A stretch of DNA of 64,000 nucleotides, taken from Eumeta japonica (Eukaryota; Arthropoda; Insecta; Lepidoptera; Psychidae). The position numbers and the translations under genes were made by a program. The notes under the pieces are model-generated. The model did not search any database. It was given only the letters and a program-made list of their open reading frames with translations, and was not told where the DNA came from. The stretch lies in NCBI GenBank assembly GCA_005406025.1, contig BGZK01001394.1, positions 96,093 through 160,092 on the forward strand, given 5' to 3'. Positions 36,111 to 49,059 of this stretch are shown piece after piece. Position 1 is the first letter of the stretch. Every line of letters starts with the position of its first letter.

Positions 36111-36575
36111 CATTATGTGTTATTTTTGGAAAGGAATATTTAACAGTAGATCTATTCAGTTGGTCTGTAAAATTTTAAATGAATATTTAAATAGGCATTA
36201 TAATACTATGGTATTTATGACACTAAAGTATTATAATACCTAAAAAAAGACAATTTCTATTGAATCGTACCTATTGTACGTATTGTTCATGTGCTGAGAC
36301 GCAGTCAGACAAAATATATTTACAAAAATTAATGCTATATATTATTATAATGGGGTATAATATGATAATTATACCAACCCTGCAGGACATATGAATAACC
36401 TTTTTTGTAACAGATTGGACACATTATAAACTTGCAGAAAGGTTCAATTTGTTTATTTTATTTATATTATATTCGTTCATAGAAAAGAGTTTTATAAGTT
36501 TTACAAATAAGATTATTACGTAAACATAATTATTCTATCGTACCCTTTAGCAGCATTAGATGAATACATAATGTC
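36111..36575. other. AT-rich stretch, small palindromes
   Basis: ATTATAATACT and AGTATTATAAT near 36195-36235 form an 11-bp inverted repeat. Nothing else is recognised. Confidence 0.4.
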
Positions 36576-36579
36576 ATAT

Positions 36580-36885
36580 AGACTAATGAGTAGGTGGGGC
36601 ATAGCCACATTAATGTGGTAGAGCCATGCCGTGGAGAAGTCGACTGTAGATCCGGTGGCCCACTCACCTCTCCATCAGATATTATATTTCTTCCTAAAAG
36701 TTCCGGTGGGTCACTTTCCCTTCGATCAGATGTCCTATTCCTCTTTAAAAGGCCGGTAACACACCGCACATTACAACATATTACAGTGTCTCCTTTGGGG
36801 TCACGAGCGTCCGTGGGCGGCGATGGTCATCTACTCTCTGGTAGCTCGTATGCCCGTTTGCCCTTTAAAAGGTAATAAAACAAAA
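36580..36885 (+). repeat. Short dispersed repeat with LINE-like tail (copy 6), body duplicated
   Basis: The block CCGGTGGCCCACTCACC...CAGATATTATATTTC...CTAAAAG is followed by a second diverged version CCGGTGGGTCACTTTCCC...CAGATGTCCTATTCC...TTAAAAGG. Then come GGCCGGTAACACACCGC, GTCCGTGGGCGGCGATGGTC, CTCTGGTAGCTCG and CCCGTTTGCCC. The duplicated unit is about 65 bp. Confidence 0.68.
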
Positions 36886-37875
36886 GAGAAAACCTGAAGA
36901 CTTTGTGTCTAATTTATAATTATGGATCTTAAAGATTATTGTACTCCAAAAAAATTAAAATTATTTAAACAAAAGAATACTGAATGTCGCTTTTAAACTA
37001 TAGCAAAATAATATGCTTTATGAAAAAGTGAAACATAAATTTATTGTCACAACCTATAGTTAAACAATCTATTGTTTTTCAATCTTAAGGGCCAGACAAA
37101 TAAAATGGCGAAAACTAGTGAAATTATTTTTCCTGAAAAGTTTGAAACAAATAAGAACAATTTATTAATTATTGCTTGATAAAAATGGTATTGAAGAATT
37201 TTCGTTTAGAGATAAATATGAGGGACATAAACAGCTCAACTTCTTATCGGGTTGTTCCTTCCCGTGATAGTTTAATTGCGATTACATACAAATAAAACTG
37301 AAAATGCTTAATTTTCTTGCGCATTCTCTTTAACGGAAGATTGTCTAGTCTTAATTAAATGAAAATTCTTAAGATAATGACAGATTTTGAGTGTTGTGTA
37401 TAACGTATGCAATACTCATTTTTTTAAATTATAGTTTGTGTTTAAATTAAATATGGTTGTAAAAATTCATTATGTAAAATAGTTGTAGAGATATTTTTGT
37501 GTGTATATCGTTTAAAGCGGATTTTCTTTTGGAGTATATGTTCGGCATAGGCCATTTCCACCACTATGCTTTATTTTTATTTTAATGATTTATATATATG
37601 ATGGTATTTATATACCCATTAAAATTTTTGTAACACCTTTTATGAATTTGAAACTGATTTTATATGTCGATATTATAAATAAATAAAAAACAAAACGAAT
37701 TTTAACGCATGTTTTCTACTTTTGGTTGGTTTTTACATTCAGATGTAGGTAACCTTATAAAATGATCTAACTACTCTAGTCCTGTGTTCTTCATCCGTTC
37801 GTTCCAACCTGACACAATACAACTAGTGTGAGAATATGCTGATGTATTAGATTTTACCTTCTCAAAAATCTCAAA
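36886..37875. other. AT-rich intergenic stretch
   Basis: No gene is seen. CAGCTCAACTTCTTATCGGG at 37231-37250 resembles the block just upstream of the LINE 3' end at 61.9 kb (GGCTCGACTTCTTACCGGG), so a very decayed third 3' end may lie here. Confidence 0.3.
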
Positions 37876-37879
37876 AATC

Positions 37880-38400
37880 ACATTTTAGAATTCTGTAGCC
37901 AAAATGGCAAAAACGGAACCCTTATAGTATCGTCATGTCCGTCCGTCCGTATGTTATAGCATTTTACTCAAAAACTCAAGATGAATAATGATGAAATTTG
38001 GTGTATAGATGTTTTGTATAAGCTGCTGTTTAGTTTGATAGTTGAATAACAAAAATAAATATTTCTAGAGGGGACACTCCATACACATAACAGAAGTTGA
38101 TTTTTTTTTGCAAACGTGACATGTGACACATATTTAGAGAATTCTTTTAAAAATACTTTAAGACTTTTAGTAATTTTTTGATTAAGTGAATATTTTTGGA
38201 AATAATCGCTTCGAAGTTAGCATAAATTGAGTCTTTTCCATTTTTATTTTAAAAAGCATGTCTAAAAAATATGAAAAAAAAAAATGATATATAAAGCTAA
38301 CGCTCAATAAATACTTTTAACGAAAAATGCTTTCAAAATGATCGCATGTGCCGTTTTCGAGTTACTGTCCAGACTGCGCTTCTTAACTTAAGGACAAAAA
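37880..38400 (+). repeat. Dispersed repeat, 'GCAAAAACGGAACCC' family (copy 1)
   Basis: Begins CCAAAATGGCAAAAACGGAA, then a (GTCC)n-like GTCCGTCCGTCCGTATG. It continues collinearly with 49680-50400, including AATAACAAAAATAAATATT, TTCTTTTAAAAA and AATAATCGCTT blocks. It resembles a family common in lepidopteran genomes. I cannot assign its class. Confidence 0.7.
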
Positions 38401-39305
38401 TGTCATTTTATTGGTGCACTTTTTTCACATCTCACCTTATTTTATATTTATAGAGTATAGTAAGCGTTTTAAAGCACTTAAAACTTGATACATAATTATG
38501 TATTTAGGTAAATACATTAAAATAACAATGTATTAGAGTTAAGTCATTTAGTAGCACTAAAACACAATGAATATAAACTTCATATAGAAGATTTTAAATT
38601 ATTTATATAAATATATAAGGGGACTCAATGAGATAAGTTACTAATACACGTTTGCCCGTGTACACCTGAAAAACTTTCATTATTATCTGGAAAAAGGTAG
38701 CTAACCTTACTTTAACATTTTATTTACATCTTTTACTCTTAATTGATGACAATTTTCTTTTGGAATTGCATAATAGTAATTCTATAAAAATAATTAAAGA
38801 ATGTTGTACTAAATATAGTATATGAGACGGCAACCCTAGCGTAGTTCGTTCAATTACACTCTAGATTGTATAAAATATTTATTCCATTAGGAAACTCGAC
38901 GAGGAAAGGTCAACTAGACCGGAAATCGGATCTAAAACCAACGGAAGTGTAGTCTTTAACTCAAAAGCGATTTTTTTCAATTTTTGCGTTTCATAAATTT
39001 ATGTATAATGAGCACATGAAATTCTTCAAAATGACATCGTTGTATCGAAGAGCGCTCTTTTGCCGTATTGGATTTTCAGTGCTCAGTATATTCTTCAGAA
39101 AAAACATCAGCACAACGTTCTGTCCCCTCGCCAATAGTAGTGACGCCAGTAGCAATGCAACCGTAAGTAGTACTTGTGAGACGCACTACGTAATACATGC
39201 CGCATGCGATATCTTAACGTTTTTTGACTATTCTTGGGCAATAAAGAAAAAAAAATATTTTTGTTCATAGTCTACAGTAATTTCATCTCCTTAATCACTA
39301 ATAGT
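38401..39305. other. AT-rich intergenic stretch, nothing recognised
   Basis: Low-complexity AT DNA. The 89-codon frame at 39001-39270 has no recognisable signature. Confidence 0.4.
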
Positions 39306-39309
39306 TATG

Positions 39310-39545
39310 GTTGATTAAGGAGCAGTCCATAAACTATGAAACTATGTCGCAAAAATTTTATGATTTTTAGTCTCCCCCGTTCCTGTCACATGCGGTCACA
39401 TTCATATGACCCACGCCCTTGGTGTGACGTCACATATCCTACAAAGTTTAAATTTTTAATATTAAAATTTATACAAGTGACGTTACAAAGCCTGTGACTC
39501 GTGCCCTCTTGCCACACAATGTCGCACTGTGTTGATTTCCCTCTA
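39310..39545. repeat. Dispersed repeat with GTGACGTCACA motif
   Basis: GCAGTCCATAAACTATG, TGCGGTCACATTCATATGACC, GGTGTGACGTCACATATCC and ACAAGTGACGTTACAAAGCC follow the layout of a repeat frequently seen in insect intergenic DNA (CATAAATTACGTCAC ... GTGACGTCAC). Single copy in this window; class unknown. Confidence 0.45.
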
Positions 39546-42500
39546 TTTTTTTTAACGTGTGATGCTATTCATGGATAACTCCTAATTTTAAAATGCTTTG
39601 TACACCTGTAAATCGGCTAGCAAAAGTTTTTCATATCATTATATGTGATATGTGCCATTAGATATAGATGCATTGTGTATTTTTTCTACGTAAATAAACA
39701 AATTTCTCTTAATTTTTTATTCAATAGTCATCTTATACGAATTTAATGAAACTTATCGTAAAGCTTGTTGCAAATTGCACAAATAAAAAATACAAAAACA
39801 TTAGAATAGACTTCTTAAACAAAAAAATGACCGAATAGAACCACATTTACTTGAATCAAAATATACAAGTGATTTGTTTGAAGTTAGTGTATTTTGATTA
39901 GTCGGTTGATTTTCAAAATTTGTTTTGGTTTAGACCTTGTGTGCTATTTAGTTGCTAAACCGAAAAATCAAAGTAATATTGTTTAAGTTAAAAATTTATT
40001 ACAAATAGTGTTGAAATCTTTTAAACTTTTATGGCGTAATCTTGTTAAAATTGTATATAATAAGAGCTCCACAAAACGAAAAAGTTTTATTTCAATTATT
40101 TAATTTTTTTTAATGTGCAGTGAAAACGAAATTTAGAGAAAATTTTATTAATTAACAATTATGGAACTTGTTATAAAAATGGACTTTAAGCTAAATTTTT
40201 AACAAGAAATTTATTGAAATGTCCTAAATACATTATAATTAATTCAAATTTTTAAATTAATATTTATTAACTTTAAAAAAATTGTTAGTGGTACTCGATT
40301 TTGACGCCGCGGGCCCTACCTTAAAATGCAGCGTGGAGGCCTATTTTCAACGTTTAATTAAAATTATAAATAATGGAGGTCATGTTAGTGGACTTAAAGA
40401 TTTTATTAATTCCTTAAATATTAATAGTTTACGAGATATCGGCGTATCTCTATTTTTCACCATTTTCAACTTGTTACTTGGTATTTCTTTGTAGGTAATT
40501 CTTATGTTCACTAACAGTGCAATGATTGTTATCTGTTTTGTGTAATTCATTAAATAAATGAAAAAAAAAAATAATAATACAACGCCCAGTGATCAGTGTC
40601 TTAACAAATGCAGTACGATCGAATCAAATTAAAATTAATCCAATTCTAGTGAATTTTTAAAACTCGTTTGAATGTTAGAAAGGTGTGTCACAAGTTGAAT
40701 AAGCATTTTCCATTTTTTTTTTACTACCTGTTTATTTCAGTACCGAATCCCGATTATGATACACAGTAACGATATTCTAATATTTATAACATAATTATGT
40801 TTTATCATGGTTAATATCTACATTTATATCAGAAATTCAAAAGTGTACGTCGATTTCTTACTTTCTGTTCTCCGTTTCTCGGCTAAAGGTAAATTAATAA
40901 TAATATCTTCCAACCCATACTGCACCATACTACAGCATCTGATCCCAATTAATCAATGAGGCTTATATTTTGGGTATTAAATAGTTGATATAGTACATAT
41001 ATATAATTTTTTTGTAAACATTATACCTATACATAAAACACAAAAACGCCCACATTCAAGTCAAACATGAATTTTTAATTAAATAAAGGTTTGTTTTGTG
41101 TGTAAATCGAATCCATGCCGACAGTGCAGCAGGTAAGGTGACTACCTACCGCGCCGATAAGGCTGTCATTAGTACTACCGAATTGTTGAATAAATTACTA
41201 TAAAATATAAACTGAATAAACTACTGAACCGATTAAGGTAAAAAATATTTAGGGAGGTACTTTATGACGAAATCAAAATAAGATACTTAACATGTCCCAG
41301 AAAAAATGTATAAGAAGGGTTCTTAACGGTGGACTCGATTTGTCTAGAGGTAGTGGAATTGTAAAAAAACAATAATGCTCTGTGTAATTTAAGAGATATG
41401 TGAGAATAACAACCATTTGTGGTGCGGGAGTGAGGTCAGAAACGAGAATAGTTGAAAGAATTTAATCTATGACCACGCGGTCCGGCCGTGGGCGACAGTT
41501 AATATTCCCATAATTTACTTTGTAGGTCACAAAAAATATGGTAAAGTCGCCAAAGTTAATGTGTTGCTGAAGAACAGCTTTTGTTAAGTGACTTTAAATT
41601 TTTTTTAAGAGTTAAAGTTCTCGATAGTAGGTATCTATCTAAGAAATTTAAGAATGGCACAGAATAAAAGGAGTGAAGGGAGATTCCTCAACTATCGTAT
41701 GGTGCTCTTTTGAAGAAGCAAGGTGACTTGGCTTTTAGTTTTTCAATAGCGCCAATATAGTATACTTGTAAATTTGAATGCGTTAATTTATTATAATAAT
41801 GCTTTCGAATTTATGGATATGTTATTTAAATTTTATTCCATTCGTACAAGACGAAAATTTACATAAATGTAAACGGAATCGCCACGAATGTTCGAATATA
41901 AATATAACTATAGTGTTTTTGTTATGTTGCATTCAGTACGTGTTCATTTATTCAAAAATCCTTGAAAAGATTCACCGATGTGTTCGTACAATGTTTGGAA
42001 GACGAGGCGCTATTATAACGGCTCTTGTACGTTTTTAGAGTTACGTATGCCCGAATCAAAAACAAAAAAAAAACTAAATTTTGATAGCATCGATCTGCTG
42101 GTACAAGTAAAAAGGTTGATATAAATATGAATTTCTATGACCGTGGACGTGTAACGTAAATAAATGGATTTTGATATGGGGGTTATCAATTTTGGGGCGC
42201 GAATAAGAAAAATATCTAAAAAGTATTGCGACTGTACCGTATGACATTTCATATGGTATGGGTTTTTTTTAAGGGTCGTATATATATTTTGTTTCTTTTA
42301 ATAATTTTAAAATCAATAGTTTAACTTAAGGAAATAAACGAAAATTGACTATTATCTCTCGTATTTCTGAAATCACTCGGCTTAAAATTTCATAAAAAAC
42401 ACAGAAAATATTCTTTTCTTATAATAAATATTCGTTTCAGAAGAATCCAAAGGTCTTAAAATAATATGGTAAATGTTTTATCATTGTGTCTACAAATTTA

Positions 42501-43845
42501 CATTTAGAATTATTTTAGTTGCTACAAATAAATTTTGGTCATATTTTAAAAAAGATATGAAAGATAACATGTTCATCGTACGGAACTCTCTCTACGCGAG
42601 TTCAACTCACACTTGTCCGATTTTTTTTTGAGTGGCTAATAATTTATGCAAATGCGTGTTTGACAACAAAAGAGAAAATTTGTTGAATTCCATACGTGAG
42701 GGAATGTTTTGTGGTGTTACGTATCGATGTTAAAAAAAAAGAACATTCCTGAGATCACCTTGGACTCTTTATGTTAATTCATGTTTTGATCTTTAATCAA
42801 AATATGCTTCCTTTATAAAAAAGATGTCATTTGGAGTCAAAATAAATCTAAATAAAAATGAAAATGTCATAATAACACATTTTTTTCATAGTAACACAAT
42901 AGAATAACGGTTGTGTATGCTAAGAAAAAAAAAATTAAATTAAATTTTTAACAATACATTGTTAGTTATTTGTTACAAGACCGGCCATGACGATAAAGTG
43001 TGGACAGGCAAAAGAGTTTCACTAAAGTTATATTTGTCTTAGTTTTATTCATCACTAAATTTGGCTTTTTTTTTTAAAGGTTTAAAACAACCTTATAATT
43101 ATTATAGTTTTTTCTGAACTGCATTCGCAACTGTATTTGAAAGTCGCGACGTACGACGTCAACTTTAACACCGAGAAAAAATATTCATATCATTTGTTTT
43201 GTTCTCAAAATCTATCTCAAGATAAAAAAATCTTGAAATAGGTTAATCTCTAAAGCGAACTCCAAAATTTTCCGCCATTTTAGAGCTCAACATGTCGAAA
43301 ACGTTTTCGTGTGTGAAGAGGAGAAAAGTGGATGAGTGAAACTTATTAAATTTATTTAATCCGCCTGTGACCAATTGATTAGCTTAGAAGTTGTTGAAAA
43401 ATAAAGAAACACTTTATTGATAATTTGTTTCAAAGTTACCTCTCAATTCAACTGACCAATAATAATAGGTTGAAGTTGATTGTAAAATGGCTGATTTAAT
43501 AAAGTTAAGGATGTCGAATAAGTAGACAAATTTTACTTACATAAGTACTGGCTATATAGAATTATAATTTAATTTTAAAAATTCTCTGACGAACAATCAA
43601 ACAGTCTGTCGCTAACAATATGTATATATTTGTTTTTGGTGTTTTATTTCCAATATCAAGCATTAATAATAAGAAATATGCGCAAAGCGTGTAATTTAGA
43701 TCTATAAATTAAATGTTAATCTGCTTCTGCTGCTCATTTTATTCAAGAAAATGTTCAACGGACGAGTGATAATCGAATAATTAAGTAATATAATGATTCA
43801 AGAGATAAAGAACTCAAATAAATTTCTGGTCTGCCAGCTGATAAG
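39546..43845. other. Long AT-rich stretch with a SINE-like trace and a dispersed repeat
   Basis: No gene is seen. At 41105-41165 on the minus strand, CGCGGTAGGTAGTC and GGATTCGATTT look like degenerate polymerase III boxes. At 42105-42260 is copy 2 of the 28.2-kb dispersed repeat (ACGTGTAACGTAAATAAATG). A small GC-richer patch at 40300-40345 lies inside a 70-codon frame without signature. Confidence 0.4.
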
Positions 43846-43849
43846 GCTA

Positions 43850-45054
43850 CTCCAATATTAAAAGAGTAGTGCGTATCTTCAAACAAAACCGGTTCTAAAT
43901 GCAGCCAATAGATACCAACTGAGCAAATCTATTGCATCCAAAATAAAGCTAGAGATACTAGATATGAAAGCATATTTGAAATTATTAGCATCAAAATATC
44001 GTCGAGTTCAAGCAGCGAGAACAAGGAAAGGATGTAGAGAAGTTTATGAAAAGTCTTTGAAAAAAAGTTCTTGTTATCAATGACGAGATTTATGTGTCAT
44101 CGCACCATCGGGATAAAAAATCATAGAAGTATTCCTACACAAGTAAACAAAACCAAACGCAATTGGTTTCGTAGTAGGCGTGGCATACGATATTGGCTTC
44201 GCCGCCTTACAGATGTTCACCGCGTGGCCTTATTCTATCTATTTCTGTCGTCAACGGGTATCTTCATTCTTTCTCTTTCTTTCTCTTCGGTTAAGAGATA
44301 ACGAAATTACACCTAAAAAATATAATAATAATGTCTTTTGTAAGAGGATTTATTTGGTTTAAAAATATGTGGTATTTCCTCATTTACATTTGTGTGACTT
44401 GTGTGCCACGAATGAACGTAAAGTTGTTCGACGTTATAATTCTATGCATTTCTATTTCGATGTGTCGGAGCCAATAGATATTCCGGGAAAACAATCTTCG
44501 TAAAACAATCGTCAAAATGTTAATTGCGAAGACCGAGTCATTTCTAAAGAAAAATTTTCCAAAAATATATAGTTTGGCGGGCTTTAGGTGCAAAAGACAA
44601 TGATTCTGCAGAATTTGTGACTTGAAGGTTTAATAAATTCTGAAAAATACCTAAATGAGTATATTAAGAAAACATTTATTATTTTCTTCATTAATAAATA
44701 ACACAGCCCAGACGCAATATCATCTTCTGGCTATATCTGGCAGATAACTGTCATTATTCATCTTCAATCACAGACTATTTACAATTACAAAACGATGAAT
44801 TAATTCAGAAAAATCAAAATTATCCTAATGTGTTCTGAGCTCGGGACATTGAAAGGATTTTGGTACTTTGTAAAAAAGAATATAAGAAGGCATCGGATAA
44901 ACCAAAAAATATAAGTTCTTTTAGAAATCGCTGGACCAGAATTATTAAAAAAGTAGCTCAAGTATCTGGAATTGTTATTATAAAACGTTTTGTCTCAAAT
45001 CACTGGGAAATTGTTAACAGGGGAGTTCCTTGGAGCATAATTAAAATAAATTAA
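43850..45054 (+). pseudogene. Tc1/mariner-superfamily transposase pseudogene
   Basis: The plus strand, across several frames, shows LVINDEIYVSS (near 44071; D-E-x-Y-V first catalytic block), KFSKNI followed by VWRALGAKDNDSAEFVT, a stop and +1 shift, then GLINSEKYLNEYIKKTF, then FWLYLADNCHYSSSITDYLQ (usual FWPDLASCHYS), NYPNVF, ARDIERILVLCKKEYKK and PKNISSFRNRWTRIIKKVAQ. The order and spacing fit an insect Tc1/mariner-type DDE/D transposase C-terminal half. The aspartate of the WPDLA block is Tyr here, and stops and shifts occur at about 44625 and 44837. The terminal repeats were not found. This element is distinct from the two mariner copies at 20.8 and 59.8 kb. Confidence 0.78.
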
Positions 45055-46435
45055 TTGCTATAAAAATAATGTCTAATTAATCCAATTAGTGCAACTTCTT
45101 TCAATGATAAAATATTTTAAATTAAAGTGCGTCTCTTTACTTATAGGACAGTCCGTATTCCAAAAACACGGTTTCAATCATTATATTTTTGAGGTTACAC
45201 AAAAACAATATACCCAATCGATCCAAATGGTCAGGTAACCTAATGAGGATGAGACGTTTTTGAACGCCATAAATTCGGTTGTTAAAAGATTAAAAAGATT
45301 TTCTCTTTATCGATCTCTCACTAAAATACGGTGGTTTATTGATATTTTAAATATTATGTTTATGAACGAATTGCGTAATCTGACTAGATATGATGTCTAA
45401 AAGCGAAATCGAAATTACAATCGGTTGAAAAACAATGAACTTTAAGATATTAAAAACTCTATGGTATTTGTTTTTTGCAAAACGGAGTTAACATTCTTTT
45501 TTATAACACTAGTGAGCAATCAAGTCACTGAATATTAGTCTCTTCTCTGTCTAATTAGCAATTTAAAAAGATCTTTACTTAAATTTACTTAAACTGGAAA
45601 CTTCTTTGGGCGCGTTGAGAGTGAAATTTCAAGGTCGCGTCACGGTATATTGAAAATATCAGCGCGATGATGAGGCCTCCACGGTTTTAGATTTTAAAAA
45701 ACGGAGAGACCGCCAGGAAGAAAGAGACGGAAATAGTAAGCGTGCTGTACTCTATTGCTGTAGAGAGTACTCTTTTTACGAGGCTTCTGAATTATGTTGA
45801 ATGTAAAACGTATATTTCTTATTATAACTTCTACAAAATTTTTAGTTATGAAATAAATAAAAGTATAATAATCATATCATTATAAACGAAATTTACTGAT
45901 AATTATAATGATGACAACGATGATAAGGACAAATTTGAGTAAATTATAAGCTTGTATATATTTGTTTATTAATTAAAATAGCATTTCTTTAAAACGCAAA
46001 AAAAAGTTCATTACTCAAACATCCTTTATCATAATGGTTTTAAAAATAAAAAGTATTTTTATAGAAATCTTCTCAATCCTTTGAATACCGACAATATCTC
46101 ACTTTTGATCTTTCATCAATTTCTATCTTTAATTTTAGTGTTTAATTTGTATCTCTGATTATTTATGGACAATCTTACTGATTTAAATTAATGTTGTCAA
46201 AGAAGTTTCACTTTTGACACGTGTGCTCTGTACACACGCTCTTTTTTTTAAATTATGTCTTCCCTTTCATAGTTATTAAGGATAAAAGACTTTTACAGCA
46301 GGTGCTTGGTAATTCCATCCATTTGCAGTGATAAAATATGCTTTCTTAAAGAGCGCTTGAAAGAATCAGTTGATGGAAGGTTACAAAATAGAGTGGGATA
46401 TTATTCCATACTTTGGAGGTGTCATATTTAAAGCT
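45055..46435. other. AT-rich intergenic stretch
   Basis: No gene is seen. A more complex patch at 45600-45780 (GGTCGCGTCACGG, GAGAGACCGCCAGG) has no assigned identity. Confidence 0.35.
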
Positions 46436-46439
46436 GCTC

Positions 46440-46995
46440 CTAAATCGTAAATCTTCACAATATGTATATATACGAAAACCTGGTATATGTCAAGAGAAAT
46501 ATAGAATCAGTCCATGAAAGGAGCGACATCCATAACATTAATACTAGACAAAAGAATGATCTTGCTGCTCATAAGACTCGTCTAAGTAAAGTTAATAAAT
46601 CACTTAAGGGGATGTGTGTGCGCTTTTATAATAAGATCCCAAATGAAATTCAAAATTTGTCATTTGCTGAGTTTAAACGTTTCGTTAAAAGAAAGTTATA
46701 TGGCAAGGGCTATTATACCGTGTTGGAATATCTTAATAAAAAAAGCCCCTGGGATTGAGCTGCTCGCCTATCAGGTTATTTCCTATTATTTTTAAATGTC
46801 GACTAAATTATAAATGACTAAATTCTTTGTATTGATGAGTAAAAAGAGCAACCCTTGAGTTTCTTGCCCATTCTTCTCGCGGTGAATCAGCATTGGGAAT
46901 GGGCGGTAATGTCGAAACGAATTTATTAATGACGTATTTCAAGTATAATTTCATTACCTACGAAATAAAGATATTTTTGATTTGATTTGATTTTG
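46440..46995 (+). mobile_element. LINE C-terminus and 3' UTR (5'-truncated copy)
   Basis: An open frame ending at 46758 reads INTRQKNDLAAHKTRLSKVN, then GMCVRFYNKIPNEIQNL, FKRFVKRKLYGKGYY and YLNKKSPWD-stop. This is the C-terminal segment typical of insect non-LTR reverse transcriptases of the CR1/Jockey group. It is followed by a 3' UTR containing TTGAGTTTCTTGCCCATTC, TGACGTATTTCAAG and TACGAAATAAAGATA, ending in (GATTT)n-like TTTGATTTGATTTGATTTT. The copy starts abruptly at about 46440, as expected of 5' truncation during target-primed insertion. The reading frame is still intact, so this is one of the younger elements here. Confidence 0.82.
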
Positions 46996-47585
46996 ATTAA
47001 ACTACCCCATTAATGGATTTTGGTATATTTATAATATTTAACAAAATTTTCAGGTACTAGAGCTAATTAGTTTTTGGATCTCTTCGGTTTAAACGTTTAA
47101 AAGCTTAAAGGTTTTGCATAGAAAATATCTTTTAATTTTTTTTTTACTAGAAATTTACTTGACGGACTAAATGACGTTCAACTTTCAGATTTATTAAATG
47201 TAGTGAAACTTTTTTGTTTATTGTCGCCAATAAAATCGAAATCGGTTAATTTATTGAAAAATTGTTGAGAATTTACTTTTCTCAACGGATAATATAAAAA
47301 AGAATCCTTTCGCACGGGATTTCGAAAAAAGATTGAAAAGACGCTTCGACGGGACTGAGGAAGAACATTCGATGCTATCTTCTCATTGAACTGAAACTCA
47401 ATTTTTTCACGGCGAAGATCCTGAGGACGGCGTCTCTTTCCTCAACAAAATAATTTATTATTGACAATTTATTATCTGGCTTCGATAAAATGCCTCGACT
47501 GGGCGAAAATGCGAAATTCTTAATGTATTAGAGAAAATCGAGGATGTACGAGGGAATGCATGTGTATGTCAGAAATAAAATACAT
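46996..47585. other. Intergenic stretch, AT-rich then moderately complex
   Basis: 47290-47560 has higher complexity (GCTTCGACGGGACTGAGG, GGCGAAGATCCTGAGGACGG) and may belong with island O. No exon is supported. Confidence 0.3.
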
Positions 47586-47890
47586 ACAACAATACGTCAA
47601 ATGTTGCCGCGTGACGTGTCGTCACTGCAGGCGCGTGACGCGCGTTGTGCGAGGTCGCGGCGCGGCCGCGCCCTGTAAATAAGGCCCGGCGAGGTGCAAT
47701 TTTTCAGGCGTGCGGCGGCGCGGAAAGCGCGATCGGCCGACGCGGGCGCCGCCGTCGCGCGGACGGCCGAACCACTGATATATTATTACGTTTATTTCTG
47801 AATTCGCAGCGACCGGGTTCCCTGAAATTTCTACTTACTGCGACTCGTATGACGCAATTGTTCAATTCTGACATTTTACGATTATATCAG
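47585..47890. promoter_or_regulatory. GC-rich island O
   Basis: Very CpG-rich (GTGACGCGCGTTGTGCG, GCGGCGCGGCCGCGCC, GGCGCCGCCGTCGCGCGG) and then AATTCGCAGCGACCGGG. The 88-codon frame is Arg/Gly/Ala-rich by composition. Possible CpG-type promoter or enhancer. Confidence 0.35.
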
Positions 47891-48700
47891 ACGTCGAGAA
47901 AACCTATTTAAAGAAATTTAAAAAAACCAATGAGGTGTCTTTGGGACATCCGGTTGGAACGAAGTTCCTTTCGCTGTATACAAATGTATTTTGTGAATTG
48001 AAAAATGACTATGAAAAAATACAAAATAAATAATAATAATATAATTTGTACATGGAGGGCACTGCTACAAAAATAATCGCCTTCTTTTTCTATAGTTGAA
48101 TATTTAAACAGCAGATAGCGTTTTCTCAAAATTTTTTAAAATGCAATTCCTATATGTCTTATTATTTTTTAGTTTATTTTAATAATAAACAAAAAATAGT
48201 ACAATTTGCATTTCAAAGATTATTTTTGGTTAACAAAATTAAATGCTGAGAGAATATAATGATATTAAAATTCTAAGAAATATTTTAATTACAAAAATTT
48301 TGAAATAGTTAATCGTATGTTTTTCTTTTTACATAGATATTTCTTGTTTGTGTTTGCAAACTAAATGTTTCATCAAATAATATTTTTTTTAAATTCTTCG
48401 AAACTATTCCGTTCGTTTCTAAGTTACGTATTAAAATTATTATACCGTAAGTACTATTAATATAAAAGTGTTACTAATTGTATTTAAAATTATAATTAAA
48501 TTAAATAAAACGATTGAAAGTAATTTAATAAATAAAAAAAAATCAAACGCCATGACCGATTTGAACCCGGGCCTCTCGCGGGCGCGACGTATTGCTAAAC
48601 AGCTGAAATAAATCGTACTAGTAATTCTAGGGCAAACAGAATTCTGCTATATTTCAAATATCCTATACCATGTTAACGCTTACATAACATTATTTTTGAT
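47891..48700. other. AT-rich stretch with a SINE-like tRNA remnant
   Basis: At 48540-48610 on the minus strand, GCCCGGGTTCAAATCGG is a B box and CTGTTTAGCAATACG a poor A box, a degenerate tRNA-derived remnant. The rest is low-complexity AT DNA. Confidence 0.45.
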
Positions 48701-49059
48701 GCCTAGCACCTCGCGGCGTGCGATAAGGAACTTCGTTTCAAAAGTTACACTGTACGGACGCGCAGTGTAAAGTAGACAAAATGTATTAGTATATTTTATT
48801 ATCCACGAAATTACAGTTTTTTATTGAAAGATGAAAAACTTCGTCTCCCGTTTCTTTCACCATATTTCTGAGTCAGTGGTAGTCGTATTTTAACTCTGAT
48901 AAGAGTGCGTACACGTAACACCGCACAAAGAATAAAATTTACTTTTCCTTTCTTTTCATTGACGGATAGTTCCAGGTTCGGATCTGCCTGGATGTCTTCA
49001 CTGGTGGCCTTATTCCATTGTTTCGAGGTTTCAACGTATAATAATTCTTTGTGGATTCC

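Noticed and set aside
36530..36875. 79- and 93-codon frames on both strands
   Set aside because: Both lie wholly within the short dispersed repeat and carry no conserved protein block.
39001..39270. 89-codon plus-strand frame
   Set aside because: AT-rich surroundings, no domain, no splice context. Likely chance.
40282..40494. 70-codon frame with a small GC-rich start
   Set aside because: No ATG at its beginning, no splice context convincing enough, and no family match.
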